DNA of 64,000 nt from the NCBI GenBank assembly GCA_038093515.1, contig JBBPSI010000114.1:18808-82807 (forward strand), written 5' to 3'. The notes beneath the pieces are model-generated. The model searched no databases and had not been told where the DNA came from. It saw nothing but the letters and a program-made list of their open reading frames with translations. This stretch comes from Butyriboletus loyo (taxonomy: Eukaryota; Basidiomycota; Agaricomycetes; Boletales; Boletaceae). Below are positions 1 through 9,684 of the stretch, in pieces; the stretch's first letter is position 1; every line of letters begins with the position of its first letter. A program made the position numbers and the translations under genes.

Positions 1-13
1 TAATTTCTTCAAG

Positions 14-639
14 GAAGTGCCGAGGATATTGAAGAGGTAGGCTTTCGTCATCTCGCTCCACATTCCTTATCACACTTCTGGCACACTCCTTATCGGAATC
101 TCCTGGCTCCAACCTTCCTGTGTTCTCGCTCCATAATACTCTACCGATATCCACTGTTTCATTACCCGACGAGGTAATCCGATCTGTGCTGATGCGCGAC
201 CACATCCTGCAGGTTTTGGTTTCCCTTCCTCGTGTGCATCGTGCTCCTAGCGGGCATGATTATCGTCAGCACACCGCTTGTTCCTTATCAATGGCAGCTC
301 ACCGGAAATGGATGGGCTGTCGTCCTTCCACTTGCGTTGGTGTTTCCTTTTCTGAAAGCTTGTTCTTGTACTTAGATATTTCGGATCACAGGATTGTTTG
401 CACATGTCATATATTGTTCCCGGTGAGCACTCTTCCATTACTTCCATCCCTTCGAGGCGTCTACTGTTTCCGCGCGGATATTGCATGATCGGCCCCTACA
501 TGGACATTTCGATGTCGAAACGCCGCGTTCTATCACTCATCCATTCGTCTCCGTCGTTATGGGGGCTGACCAATCGCGGCGTTTACCGCTGCCTCTCCAG
601 ATCGTCCTCAATCCATGGTTGATGATATTCTCCTACTAA
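14..639 (+). CDS. 3' part of an unrecognised membrane protein gene (5' end outside window)
   Basis: The window appears to open inside an intron: a branch-point-like taat, then ttcttcaag, with coding-like sequence from position 14. The frame 14-172 encodes a segment containing LSHFWHTPYRNLL. A putative intron (gtaatc...ctgcag, about 174-213) leads to a hydrophobic stretch (FWFPFLVCIVLLAGMIIVS), which looks like a membrane span. A further open stretch, starting near ALFHYFHPFE at about 434, ends with LNPWLMIFSY and TAA at 637-639. Between the last two blocks the frame holds a TGA at 432-434 that I could not remove with a clean intron, so this part may be unspliced, mis-modelled or decayed. I do not recognise the family. 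Confidence 0.3.
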
Positions 640-1774
640 ACACCATGGCGTCCTCCACCTCACTCTCTTCTCATGCACCATATCGCGTACTCAAGCAAGC
701 ACAATCATGTTGATTCCATGCATCCACCGCAACTTCAAACGTAACCCAAGTGGACAGACATGTCTTCAGTCAAAGAACATTCATCCCCATTTCAACCCAT
801 TGGCTTCAACGCATTTTTTGTACGGATTCTACCTAATTATCTCATCCATGGCCAAAGTTATTCTCACTTTCGTTGCACGTTAAATTACTCGTACCCTCTT
901 GGACCGTTGCATTGAAACCCTGCGCTTACCCTCCCGGTAGTCGTTCATGTGCCGTGTGCCATGTGTACCCACTCTATAGAAGCAAACTTTTTTTGCCGTT
1001 CGATTGCCTGATTTCGTTCCCGCCCCCCTTCACGTAGATGACCTACCCATTAGACTTGCGCGTGTTTCCACCAGACGGAGCGACAGACAAGAGCTGTGTC
1101 TATCATACATTCGTCACGAACGAGTGGGGTGCCATCCACGGAGGTTACTTGAACGGAGTCTACGGTACATGGGGTATTAAGCCATTGGACCCAGGGACGT
1201 GGCCTGCTGTATGACACGTGGCGTCCATCGGACGTCATCGTCGCGGCGGGAATGATGCACTGCATCAGACTCGGAATTAAAAACAAGTACCAGTGACCGA
1301 CCCGACGAGAGTGCCAGTTTTCATGCGTGAATACCCGAGTCCTCGAGGCTGTTGCCCCCTCCGATCGTGCCAGTGAGATCGTACCAGTGATGTTGAACGA
1401 GGCCACTGAGATGGCCAGCGCGGTCTCGGATGTCGATTATTCATATTCATATCGAACTGTGGTGATCTATAAAATTACCAATATGATGGCGCAGGAGCAA
1501 GGTTTGGGGCATTTGGCGTTGGGTGTTGGCACGGTGAGCATGTGATGGACCGCTGTCAGCAGGCAGGTTGTTGTACAGCTTCTAGGACCTGATTAATTGG
1601 CCAAACGTCAAATGGGCGACGGGTTGAATCTGTCTTGAAAAAAAAAAGAAAAAGGGGTGGGGGGGCCTACTTTACCTACTTTAGAGCGAAGGTCGGACGG
1701 TTTGTAACCGCCCACAAGCGACGTACTCGATCCTGAATTGTTTGGCGAATAGTAGTAACACGAATCTGAACGTC
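640..1774. other. No supported gene
   Basis: Only short ORFs without recognisable motifs occur here, for example a 56-codon plus-strand ORF from 1038 and a 72-codon one from 1327. A purine tract of A followed by G lies near 1637-1665. I see no RNA gene in this stretch. Confidence 0.5.
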
Positions 1775-1877
1775 CGCATCAGTGAAGCGGTTATTGGTCG
1801 GAACCACCGGTTAGCAGTCTGTAGCACTCGGCTACGCTCGGTTAGCATCGGAAACCAGCAACTGTTTTACTGATGCG
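1775..1877 (+). repeat. Small inverted-repeat element, copy 1
   Basis: The 103-bp unit begins CGCATCAGTGAAGCGGTT and ends so that its reverse complement begins CGCATCAGTAAAACAGTT, so the ends are imperfect terminal inverted repeats of about 20 bp. Its core recurs at 30761-30855 (same strand) and 41632-41729 (opposite strand). The core contains TAGCACTCGGCTAC and GTTAGCATCGGAAACCAGC. No coding capacity fits in it. This is MITE- or foldback-like; no autonomous partner was seen. The copy ends 20 bp before a tRNA-Gly gene. Confidence 0.8.
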
Positions 1878-1897
1878 CTGCAACGAACTCCCGTACG

Positions 1898-1968
1898 GCA
1901 TTAATGGGGTAGTGGTAACCTGGGTCGTTGCCATCGACCCGCCGGGGGTTCGATTCCCCCTTAATGCA
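1898..1968 (+). tRNA. tRNA-Gly (anticodon GCC)
   Basis: A 71-nt cloverleaf can be folded. The acceptor stem is GCATTAA pairing with TTAATGC plus discriminator A. The A-box region is TGGGGTAGTGGTAACC. The anticodon arm is GGTCG-TTGCCAT-CGACC with anticodon GCC. The T arm is GGGGG-TTCGATT-CCCCC. There is no intron, and a TTTT run follows about 14 nt downstream. It decodes GGC/GGU glycine codons. An identical copy lies at 8589-8659. Confidence 0.95.
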
Positions 1969-2325
1969 ATATTGTGATATTCTGTTTTGTTGTTTTTCTT
2001 CTTCTGTCTTCTTTTTTACTATGTAGAACGGCTCGAGCTCGTACGTCGGACTGGTGTAGCCACCTTGCCTCGCTAGGTGAACGACTTTTGTGTGCATGAA
2101 TTGCAAGAGCAGTGCTCTGGTCTGGAACCCGGAAAGAGAGGATGTGGCTAATCAAGTACCGTGTGGCCAGATACAAGCCATGCGTCCGGTGATCACTGAA
2201 GGAAACAAGATATATTGGATTGCACTAGCAGAATACACCTTTACGCGAAATATCAAACGTCCTGTTTTCGTGGTGCGGTCGACTGCTGAAGCTGAAGGTA
2301 ACAAACTCCGACGATCTGCATAGGA

Positions 2326-3322
2326 TTATGAGTAGAACTTTCTGTTCTCGTTGGGGCCGAACAAATCTCTCCTGATCTCTGGCAACATCTATTTAGAGTA
2401 TCAGCAACCGAGACTCGTCGCTCAAAGAAACTACTCGCTCTGTCTTCCAGCAATCTCAAACGCTCATCCAAGGCATTGTCGATCGTTATTCGCTTACTGC
2501 CGTTGAGGAGTTTGATACCTCCAGAACTGGTCGATGGTGTATCAGAAGCTTTGAACGACAAGACAGGAAGAAAATGCAAACATACCTCTCGTCGCTCAGT
2601 GTTCCCTGGACATCGAAAGTTATCCGACGACCGCTGAGCTCGCTATAAGTCTCGGCAGCAGCTTCTCCGACCTTTTGCACCCGCTCAACGTCCTTTTCGC
2701 GCACGATCAACGTCACGCGTGGTTCCATGAGTTGAAGGAATCCTTGAACGATGGCTCCTTGGAGAAATTGCGTGTACCGACCCTCGTCCTCGGCAAACGT
2801 CACGATCTGCGAACGTGCGATCGCAAACAATTCCTGGAGCTGTTCTTCCCTGCGATGCAACAGTCTCAAACGCGACTTGTTCGTCAGATTAGACTGTGCG
2901 CTACGCGAAGTCGTTTTTTTGAATGAGCACACCAAAGACGAGCTGTGATTGTCTACGTACATCTTTTGCGCGACCTCGACGCCCTTGCGTTTCTTTTCGT
3001 ATTGCGCATCGATGGCTTGCTGTTCTTGTTTGACGAGCTTGGCCTATACGGGAAACGGAGATGATGAGCAAGAGCCGAATAGAATGCATCGGCTCGTTCA
3101 CGCCGCGTGAGGGGGAAATGTGAGCACCTTCTCGATGGCGAACTCTTCGTCGGCCTTGACATGGATCTCCCGAGCCTTTTCCAAGGCCTCTTGTTTGATA
3201 AAAGTGACCTAGACACGCCCAATCCAGCGCTGAGTAACGTTGTCCGTGTACGGATTCGACGAACGAACCATCTTGTTCATCTCGCTCAACACTTCGTCAT
3301 CGTTGAGAGGTCTCGTAGCCAT
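2326..3322 (-). CDS. VMA4: V-type proton ATPase subunit E
   Basis: This is a peripheral-stalk (stator) subunit of the vacuolar H+-ATPase; with subunit G it links the V1 motor to Vo on vacuole and endosome membranes. I read six exons on the minus strand. The first starts MATRPLNDDEVLSEMNKM. Then follow a helical Lys/Glu-rich stretch (FIKQEALEKAREIHVKADEE), a long exon containing RLRLLHRREEQLQELF and FLQLMEPRVTLIVREKD, an exon with SGGIKLLNG and RITIDNALDERLRLL, and a last exon MLPEIRRDLFGPNENRKFYS before TAA. Start, order and C-terminus match fungal subunit E (about 225 residues). Introns are 50-80 nt with GT-AG ends. All conserved blocks are present and I saw no damage. Confidence 0.93.
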
Positions 3323-3534
3323 GGTTCTGTACGTTTGTGACGGAAAGGGATCGTAAAGCTGGAGGGTAGCGCACAAAGGCAAGCCCTGTGCTAGCGAGAG
3401 CTGCCTATTCACGGCGCTCGATTTGATCATGTGACTAAACCCCTATCGTAGCGTACTCGGTGAAACAAGCCAAATAGCTTGGGATTCATGAAGGGTCTTA
3501 TGACCGTGAACGCCAAACCATCTGAGATGTTTTA

Positions 3535-4305
3535 ATTTTGACCAATATCCATCTCCAGATAAACCGCTGGTTTGCTGAGCATGAATGTTGTTATTCGGTT
3601 ACTACGTCGAGGTACGTTATCAATTGGTTACCAACTACAAGGTCATTAGAAGTGTGACGAATATCCGGATGTCTTGGTTCTGTACAAGCTGAGTAACTCA
3701 TGACGAGACATCCCCCACTTGAGCTTCTATGAAGCATAGCGGCAGTTCGACAGATTATCTTGGTACATTATTGGTTAGAAACTCTGATTAACAATTCGAT
3801 GCAGATGCAAATGCTTGGATGGTATGTTGTCAGCTACAGATGACTGAAGTGATGTACCCATGCATGCTAGATGTTCCACGTTTGGGATCACATTGACTCT
3901 ACGACTAACGACATCACATCAGGTGCGTATTCTCTTCGAAATAGTGATGATCGTCATTAAACGTGCTCAAATGGGCAAGGGCATCTGCATCGGAAAGTGG
4001 GGTCAATTGAAAGGTCGATTATTGTATACTTTCGCTGGCACCTCGGAATGGAAAATCGATATGGGTTTTTCAGCGAGTACGTACCGATACTTGAGCCCAT
4101 CTCATATATATGTTCCGTTATACTTGGGCTATGCTATTGCACCATATAATCTTGCTCTGCACGGCGGTTTGATCGTCGCTGATGTTCCACAGCCAGGATT
4201 CACGTCCTGACCCAAGTGACCCCACCAGCGGCGCCCGCCAACTATAACACTGGCTCGATCAAAGGCACGTGTCTTTGTGGCAGGATTAAGCAGCGGAAAC
4301 TAGAG
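3535..4305 (+). pseudogene. Decayed copy of a GH95 alpha-L-fucosidase gene
   Basis: Fragments align in order with the intact GH95 gene at 4794-8425. 3540-3617 matches about 6540-6620 (Asn-containing NI.. motif region and MDVVIP). 3655-3710 matches about 6690-6745. 3783-3830 matches about 6955-6990. 3850-3925 matches about 7010-7085. 3960-4065 matches 7478-7590 (tgctcaaatgg and gtggggtcaatt are shared). 4110-4185 matches 7690-7765. 4190-4300 matches 8170-8270 (ggctcgatcaaaggc). The copy lacks several exons and carries frameshifts and stops, so it cannot encode an enzyme. It is a tandem duplicate that has decayed, lying upstream of the functional-looking gene in the same orientation. Confidence 0.82.
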
Positions 4306-4793
4306 GACCTACATCTGCAGCCTCCACGGTTGGGTGATCGGATACTGTTGGGATAATGTGATGATTGACCACCGGTATGTACGGCAACCTAACAGAATGG
4401 AATTTTGCATGTAGGGTGTGTTCTTTTGTCCATTTCTCGTGCCAATGGTGTGAGTATGCAATGAGCTAGTTGTGTTGAGCAATATGGCACGTGATAGCTA
4501 TGATTGGCCTGTCCTCCGAATCTGAGTGTGCATGTGAGATCCGAGCAATCAAAATGTCGTTATGCTCCCCGGCCCGTTCTCCGGCCCTTATTTGGGTGGG
4601 TTCGTCCTTTTATCCATCATCGTCGCTCGCCCTCAGTCTCATCCCCATCATCAGCCGTTCCGCTCCCATCCCACTGGACTGGCCATCGATTCCCCAGAGC
4701 ATGTGTATAGCCTCGATTCCCCGGTTCATCGAAGAAAATTTCTAGGATCATTATTCGGCTACCTACTACCATCAAGTCCTCCTACTAGAAACC
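4306..4793. other. Intergenic, probable upstream region of the GH95 gene
   Basis: There is no supported gene. The stretch has pyrimidine-rich, CT-type blocks (about 4610-4680) of the kind often found in fungal promoters and 5' leaders. Short overlapping ORFs here have no recognisable motifs. Confidence 0.4.
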
Positions 4794-7700
4794 ATGAATT
4801 CACCGATGGAACTTGTGGACGACCGTCTCTGGGCTTGCTTTCTCTCTCTTTTTCAGTTCCTGTCGGGTTACATTCCCTACTCCGTTGAGATATTGTTCAG
4901 ACGGCTTTACTGCATCGTAGCCGTCACGACATGCGTATCTCTCACACGCTCTACCCCTCCTGGTTTCCCGTCTTCTGGAAATGGCCTCTGGTACACAACG
5001 CCGGGAAAGGTATGGGTGCAAGAATTCCTTCCAGTCGGAAATGGTTATCTGGCTGGTATGTGCTAGTTATGTCACTTAGCGCCGTCTCCGAGAACGTATG
5101 GCATGTCATACAGCCATGCTCCCCGGTGGGACTTCACACGAGTCAATTCAGCTCAACATTGAATCTCTCTGGTCCGGGGGTCCTTTCCAAGATCCTGTAC
5201 GTAAACCGGATTTACATTCATAAGTGATGAATTCATGATTCCTTTCATCTCGCAGTCGTACAACGGTGGTAACAGTCTGCCCTCGCAGCACACTCAACTC
5301 GCCCAAGATATGCAGAGAATTCGCCAAACTATATTTTCTAGCTCATCTGGCACAATTGATAGTACGATTATTTGTTCATATATGTATGCAGTTAAAAACT
5401 AACAGCATCGGCGAAGATATTGCGGAAATTATGACTGATGCTGGAGCGTATGGTAAGGAAGGATGATGACCTTTGGAACTCGTGCTTATTCGCACGTTGT
5501 GCTATTCCTGGCTATCGTTTTCCGGGCGGGTCGCTACAGGTTCGTATGCCGGGGCAGGGTACTTGCTGGCAACATTGGACCTCTCTGGCACGGTGACGAA
5601 TTACGCGAGGTGGTTAGACCTTGACGAAGCGATTACGCGAACGACGTGGTCACAGGGTGGTGCAACATATAACCGGCATGTTTGATGATGTTCTGAGCAG
5701 AGAATAGCTGACTAACTCAGGCGACAGAGAGACATTCTGCTCGCATCCCATTCAGGCTTGCGTGCACTACGTGAATTCTACTGACCAACTCCCACTACTT
5801 ACCTACGCGTTCTCTGTCGGCGCCGAAGTTGGGCTTCCAACTCCAAATGTCACTTGTTTTGATGATTCGACTCTTAGTATCAGGGGCTATGTGTCCAACC
5901 CTGGAATGCTCTACGAGATACTTGCTCAAGTGGAGACACCAAGCGGCGCCACGGCATGTTCTGCAGTCCCTGGCTCAAGTCCTCCTAACGCCACGATCAG
6001 CGTAAACGGTGCCTCCGAATCGTGGATTACTTGGGTCGGCGACACCAACTATGCTATGGCAGCTGGAAATGCTGCTTCCAATTACTCTTTTGAAGGTCCG
6101 GACCCTCACGACAATCTTGTCACCCTTTTGGGTTCAGCAAATATCAAACCTACAACTTACAATTCCATTCTCGCGGAACATGTTGCAGACTACCAATCGA
6201 TCATGGGGCCGTTTTCACTTTCGCTTGACCAGATACCAGACTTCAGCAAGCCTACGGACCAGATTGTTGCATCATACCAAACGAACGCTGGAAACACATA
6301 CCTGGAATGGCTGGCATTCAATTTTGGCAGGTATCTATTAACTAGTAGCGCAAGAGGGACTCTACCAGCAAACCTGCAGGGCAAGTGGGCTGATGGGTGG
6401 ACGAGCGCTTGGTCTGCAGGTGAGTGTCCATTGTTTACTCCCGGAATGGATAACGATAAATATACGAAACAGACTACCGTAAGTACATTTACGAATATCA
6501 AATCAGCTGGCATGTTCAATGTCACTCTTAGACTCCAACATTAATATCCAGATGAATTATTGGTTCGCTGAGATGACCAACATGGATGTTGTTATTCCCC
6601 TATTTAATTACTTTGAGGTATGCCACAAGCTACGAGGAAAGGAACGTCGAAGTATAACGGATTTAGAATACCTGGGCTCCAAGTGGAGAATACACCGCTT
6701 GGGCTCTGTACAACATCAGCTCTGGCTGGGTAACTCACGGCGAGGTCGGTTTTTCATCCCGGTATGTTGCCTGGCATACGTTGACACTGATGTAGATGAA
6801 TGTACGCCTGCTTGATCTGATGAGCATTTTGACGTCCTAAAGCCTCCCAGATTTTTGGCCACACTGGAATGAAACTCAGCGGCAATTCGGCACAATGGGC
6901 CAACTACCCTGGTACGTCGTCGGTCCGGGTTAATTCACGTCCAGTTTACAAACTCATCGTAGAATCGAATGCTTGGATGGTACGTTGTCAGGTGTTTGTG
7001 ATTATGGTGTTGTACCCATGCATGCCAGATGGTCCATGCTTGGGATCACTTTGACTATACTAACGACGTCCGATGGTGGAAATCACAAGGATATCCGCTC
7101 GTAAAGGTAATCATAATTGTTGTCTTTGAGACGAAATTTCACGCTGGGTCACCTGTAGGCTGTTGCAAATTTCCACCTTGAAAAGCTTATCGAAGATCTA
7201 TACTTCAACGACTCCACTCTGGTCACAGTACCCTGTAACTCACCTGAGCAAGTTCCGATCACATTCGGTGCGTTCAATCAGATTAATACCACATTGTATT
7301 GAATGACAAGGATCCAGGATGTGCTCACGCTCAACAGCTTATTTGGCAACTTTTCAATGTCGTTGAGCAAGGATATGCGGTTGCTGGCGACACAGACACT
7401 GCATTCTTGAATTGTATGTTTTCTGACTTGGCAGTTTTTGTTTTTGTCAACTACGTCTTCAGCTGTGTTGTCCAAGCGTGCTCAAATGGACAAAGGTCTC
7501 CGTGTCGGATGGTGGGGTCAATTACAAGGTCAATTGTTTCAACCATTTCTCAGTTCACTTGGTTAATGCTGGGCCGTTCATAGAATGGAAAGTCGATATC
7601 GATTCCCCAATGGATACCCATCGCCACTTGAGTCACCTGATAGGCGTTAGTACACTGAATTCATCCTGTGACTCAACTCAGAAAAACCACAGTTATACCC

Positions 7701-8425
7701 AGGTTATGCTATCGCATCATATGATCCTGCTCTGCAAGGTGGTTTGACCGTCAACGGAACGTTCCTGAATTATACAAAAGAGCAAATTCTGGCGGCCGCT
7801 GAAATAAGTTTACTTCACAGAGGTGACGGGACTGGCCCGGATGCAGATTCAGGCTGGGAGAAGGTCTGGAGAGCAGCGGGTTGGGCTCAACTCGGAAATG
7901 AAAACGAGTTCTACAAAGCGCTTACGGTATGTGTCCGATTTGTTTTTACTTTAATTTTCTGACGATCGTCGGGCTAGTACACTATCGAGAGGAACTTTGC
8001 CCCAAACCTGTTCGATATCTATACCCCTGGGTCTACCATGTTCCAAATCGATGCCAACTTTGGATACCCGGCTGCAGTTTTGGTTAGTCGTTAGATGCCA
8101 ACAGAGTAGATTTTGTAAACTGATTAGCACCCACTTCCAGAACGGTCTTTTGCAAGCTCCCGACGTAGCTAGTCTCGACATTCCACTCCAGGTGACACTC
8201 CTGCCAGCGCTGCCCGCCAATTGGAATACCGGTTCGATCAAAGGCGCGCGTATCCGGGGCGGGATTACCCTTGACTTTACCTGGAGTCGTGGAAAGCTCA
8301 CCTCCGCAGTCTTTATCGTTGATGATCATGTTGCTGGACGGGAGAGGGTCGTCGTCGTAAACTATGCAGGTCGTGTCATAGGACAGTTCAGGAGCAACGG
8401 GGGGACGGTGGTGGTCCTGGCGTGA
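4794..8425 (+). CDS. Glycoside hydrolase family 95 (alpha-L-fucosidase-type)
   Basis: GH95 enzymes are inverting hydrolases that release alpha-1,2-linked fucose, and in some members galactose, from glycans. The gene has roughly 18 short exons. In order I read the N-terminal GNGLWYTTPGK..FLPVGNGYLAAM block, SHESIQLNIESLWSGGPFQ, YAGAGYLLATLDL, a long exon 5728-6420 ending LPANLQGKWADGWTSAWSA, NINIQMNYWFAEM (region of the catalytic Asn pair), NIFGHTGMKL, ESNAWM, HAWDHFDYTND, NSPEQVPITFGCAHAQQLIW, SPMDTHRHLSHLIG, ADSGWEKVWRAAGWAQL, FQIDANFG (catalytic Asp region), and a C-terminal beta domain to TGA. The start is uncertain: the ATG at 4794 keeps an open frame but gives an atypical leader, and an intron may separate a signal peptide. 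One intron at 5676-5727 seems to use a GC donor. The motif normally written SADYHxNIN reads SADSNIN here, two residues short. One junction near 5360-5410 could not be resolved in frame. Confidence 0.85.
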
Positions 8426-8588
8426 GCCTGGTGAAACATGGTCTGATCTGTAAAGTATTTTGAATCAGAGTGTCTTCTGTAGTATATAATGTAACCTGTT
8501 GAAGTGTTCGAAGTGCTAACTTATTGTTGTCTCCGATTCAACTCCAGGGTCTTTTGTTATTCAGCCACCAGGTATAATACTTTATATC

Positions 8589-8659
8589 GCATTAATGGGG
8601 TAGTGGTAACCTGGGTCGTTGCCATCGACCCGCCGGGGGTTCGATTCCCCCTTAATGCA
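8589..8659 (+). tRNA. tRNA-Gly (anticodon GCC), second copy
   Basis: These 71 nt are identical at every position to the tRNA at 1898-1968, with the same acceptor (GCATTAA/TTAATGC), GCC anticodon and GGGGG-TTCGATT-CCCCC T arm. A TTTT terminator run follows directly after the discriminator and one T. Flanking sequence is not shared with the first copy, so the identity covers the gene alone. Confidence 0.95.
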
Positions 8660-8787
8660 TTTTGTTGCCTGACTTTTTGAGGTTTCCCGTTTCAGGTTAC
8701 CAGGTAGGACTCTTTCTTCCCGTGCTACGTCTTGATCAGATATATCTCAAAACTCAGGCCTAAGGCACTATCGATAGACTCGACGAA

Positions 8788-9455
8788 ATGAGCACTCCTT
8801 TCCCATCCGGGATCCTCGAGGCATTGAGGACGGGCCCAGGGGCATCGACGGCGGATGCCCGAACGTTCCAAGAATTTGCGTTGCCTGACCTCGCGCTTCC
8901 TCACGAATCCGAGGAGGGTGTGTTAACGAACAAATACGACCTCCTCTGTCCGCGAGGCTGTCGCAGTGTCATTCTGAAACGTGGCGTTGGCAAGCTTGTC
9001 GAACGATCTGGGATCGAGGTAAGGGTCGATGGACGTCCCAAGTCATGTTCCGTGCACCGAGCGAACACTAAATGTCGACTTGTGCAACTCAGATGGATTC
9101 CCCTGGGCATCCCGTCCATCCCGCTCTGGCTCCGCTTCCGGCACCGCCTACGACGGTGTCATGGTGGCTTGTGACACCATCCCCGATGGCGTTTGAGAAC
9201 GTTGGGTTTTCTCGACCTGTGACTCGTGCGGGAGACACGACAGGTACGCATGGGTTGACCCTCGTCGGTATCTGCAACTCTTTTTTTTTTTTTTTATGTC
9301 CCCCCCCGCCTTTTATTATATATATAGCCTCGCCGAAACAAATCAAGTTTCTTATTTGCGCCGATTGCGATGTCGGCCCGCTAGGCTGGTGTGAAGAAGG
9401 AGGCGGGGAGTTTTGGCTAGCGTGTTCGCGAGTCAAGTATGCAGTACCGAGCTGA
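8788..9455 (+). CDS. DSS4: Mss4/Dss4-type Rab guanine-nucleotide-release protein
   Basis: Mss4 proteins bind nucleotide-free Rab GTPases of the secretory pathway and act as weak exchange factors or chaperones. Exons are 8788-9018, 9093-9243 and 9328-9455, giving 169 residues, a usual size for the family. Two Cys pairs form the zinc site: CPRGC within LLCPRGCRSVILKRGVGKL, and CADC within FLICADCDVGPLGW. The family core is also visible as WWLVTPSPMAFENVGFS and, near the C-terminus, FWLACSRVKYAVPS. Intron 2 contains a long T run followed by a C run. It stands downstream of the second tRNA-Gly with its own start. I see nothing missing. Confidence 0.9.
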
Positions 9456-9684
9456 GATCCACTGGATCTTGAAAGGTAGTGAATCGTTGCATGCTAGTGA
9501 CTCCGTCGCGTGTGTATCAACAGTGGATACCCAGACAAGGCTTTGGAGCGATATACTATGTACTACAACGTAACTGCGGCCCCAGCATTAGACTGTCTCC
9601 TCAAATCGAAATGGGTGACCTGAACCTGGGACGTTGTTCGAGACAAGGATGGGTGGCGCTCCACGAAAGAAAGTTGGCGTACAT

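Noticed and set aside
1050..1545. Two ORFs (118 codons minus, 72 plus) upstream of the first tRNA
   Set aside because: They have no known motif, overlap on opposite strands, and one starts without ATG.
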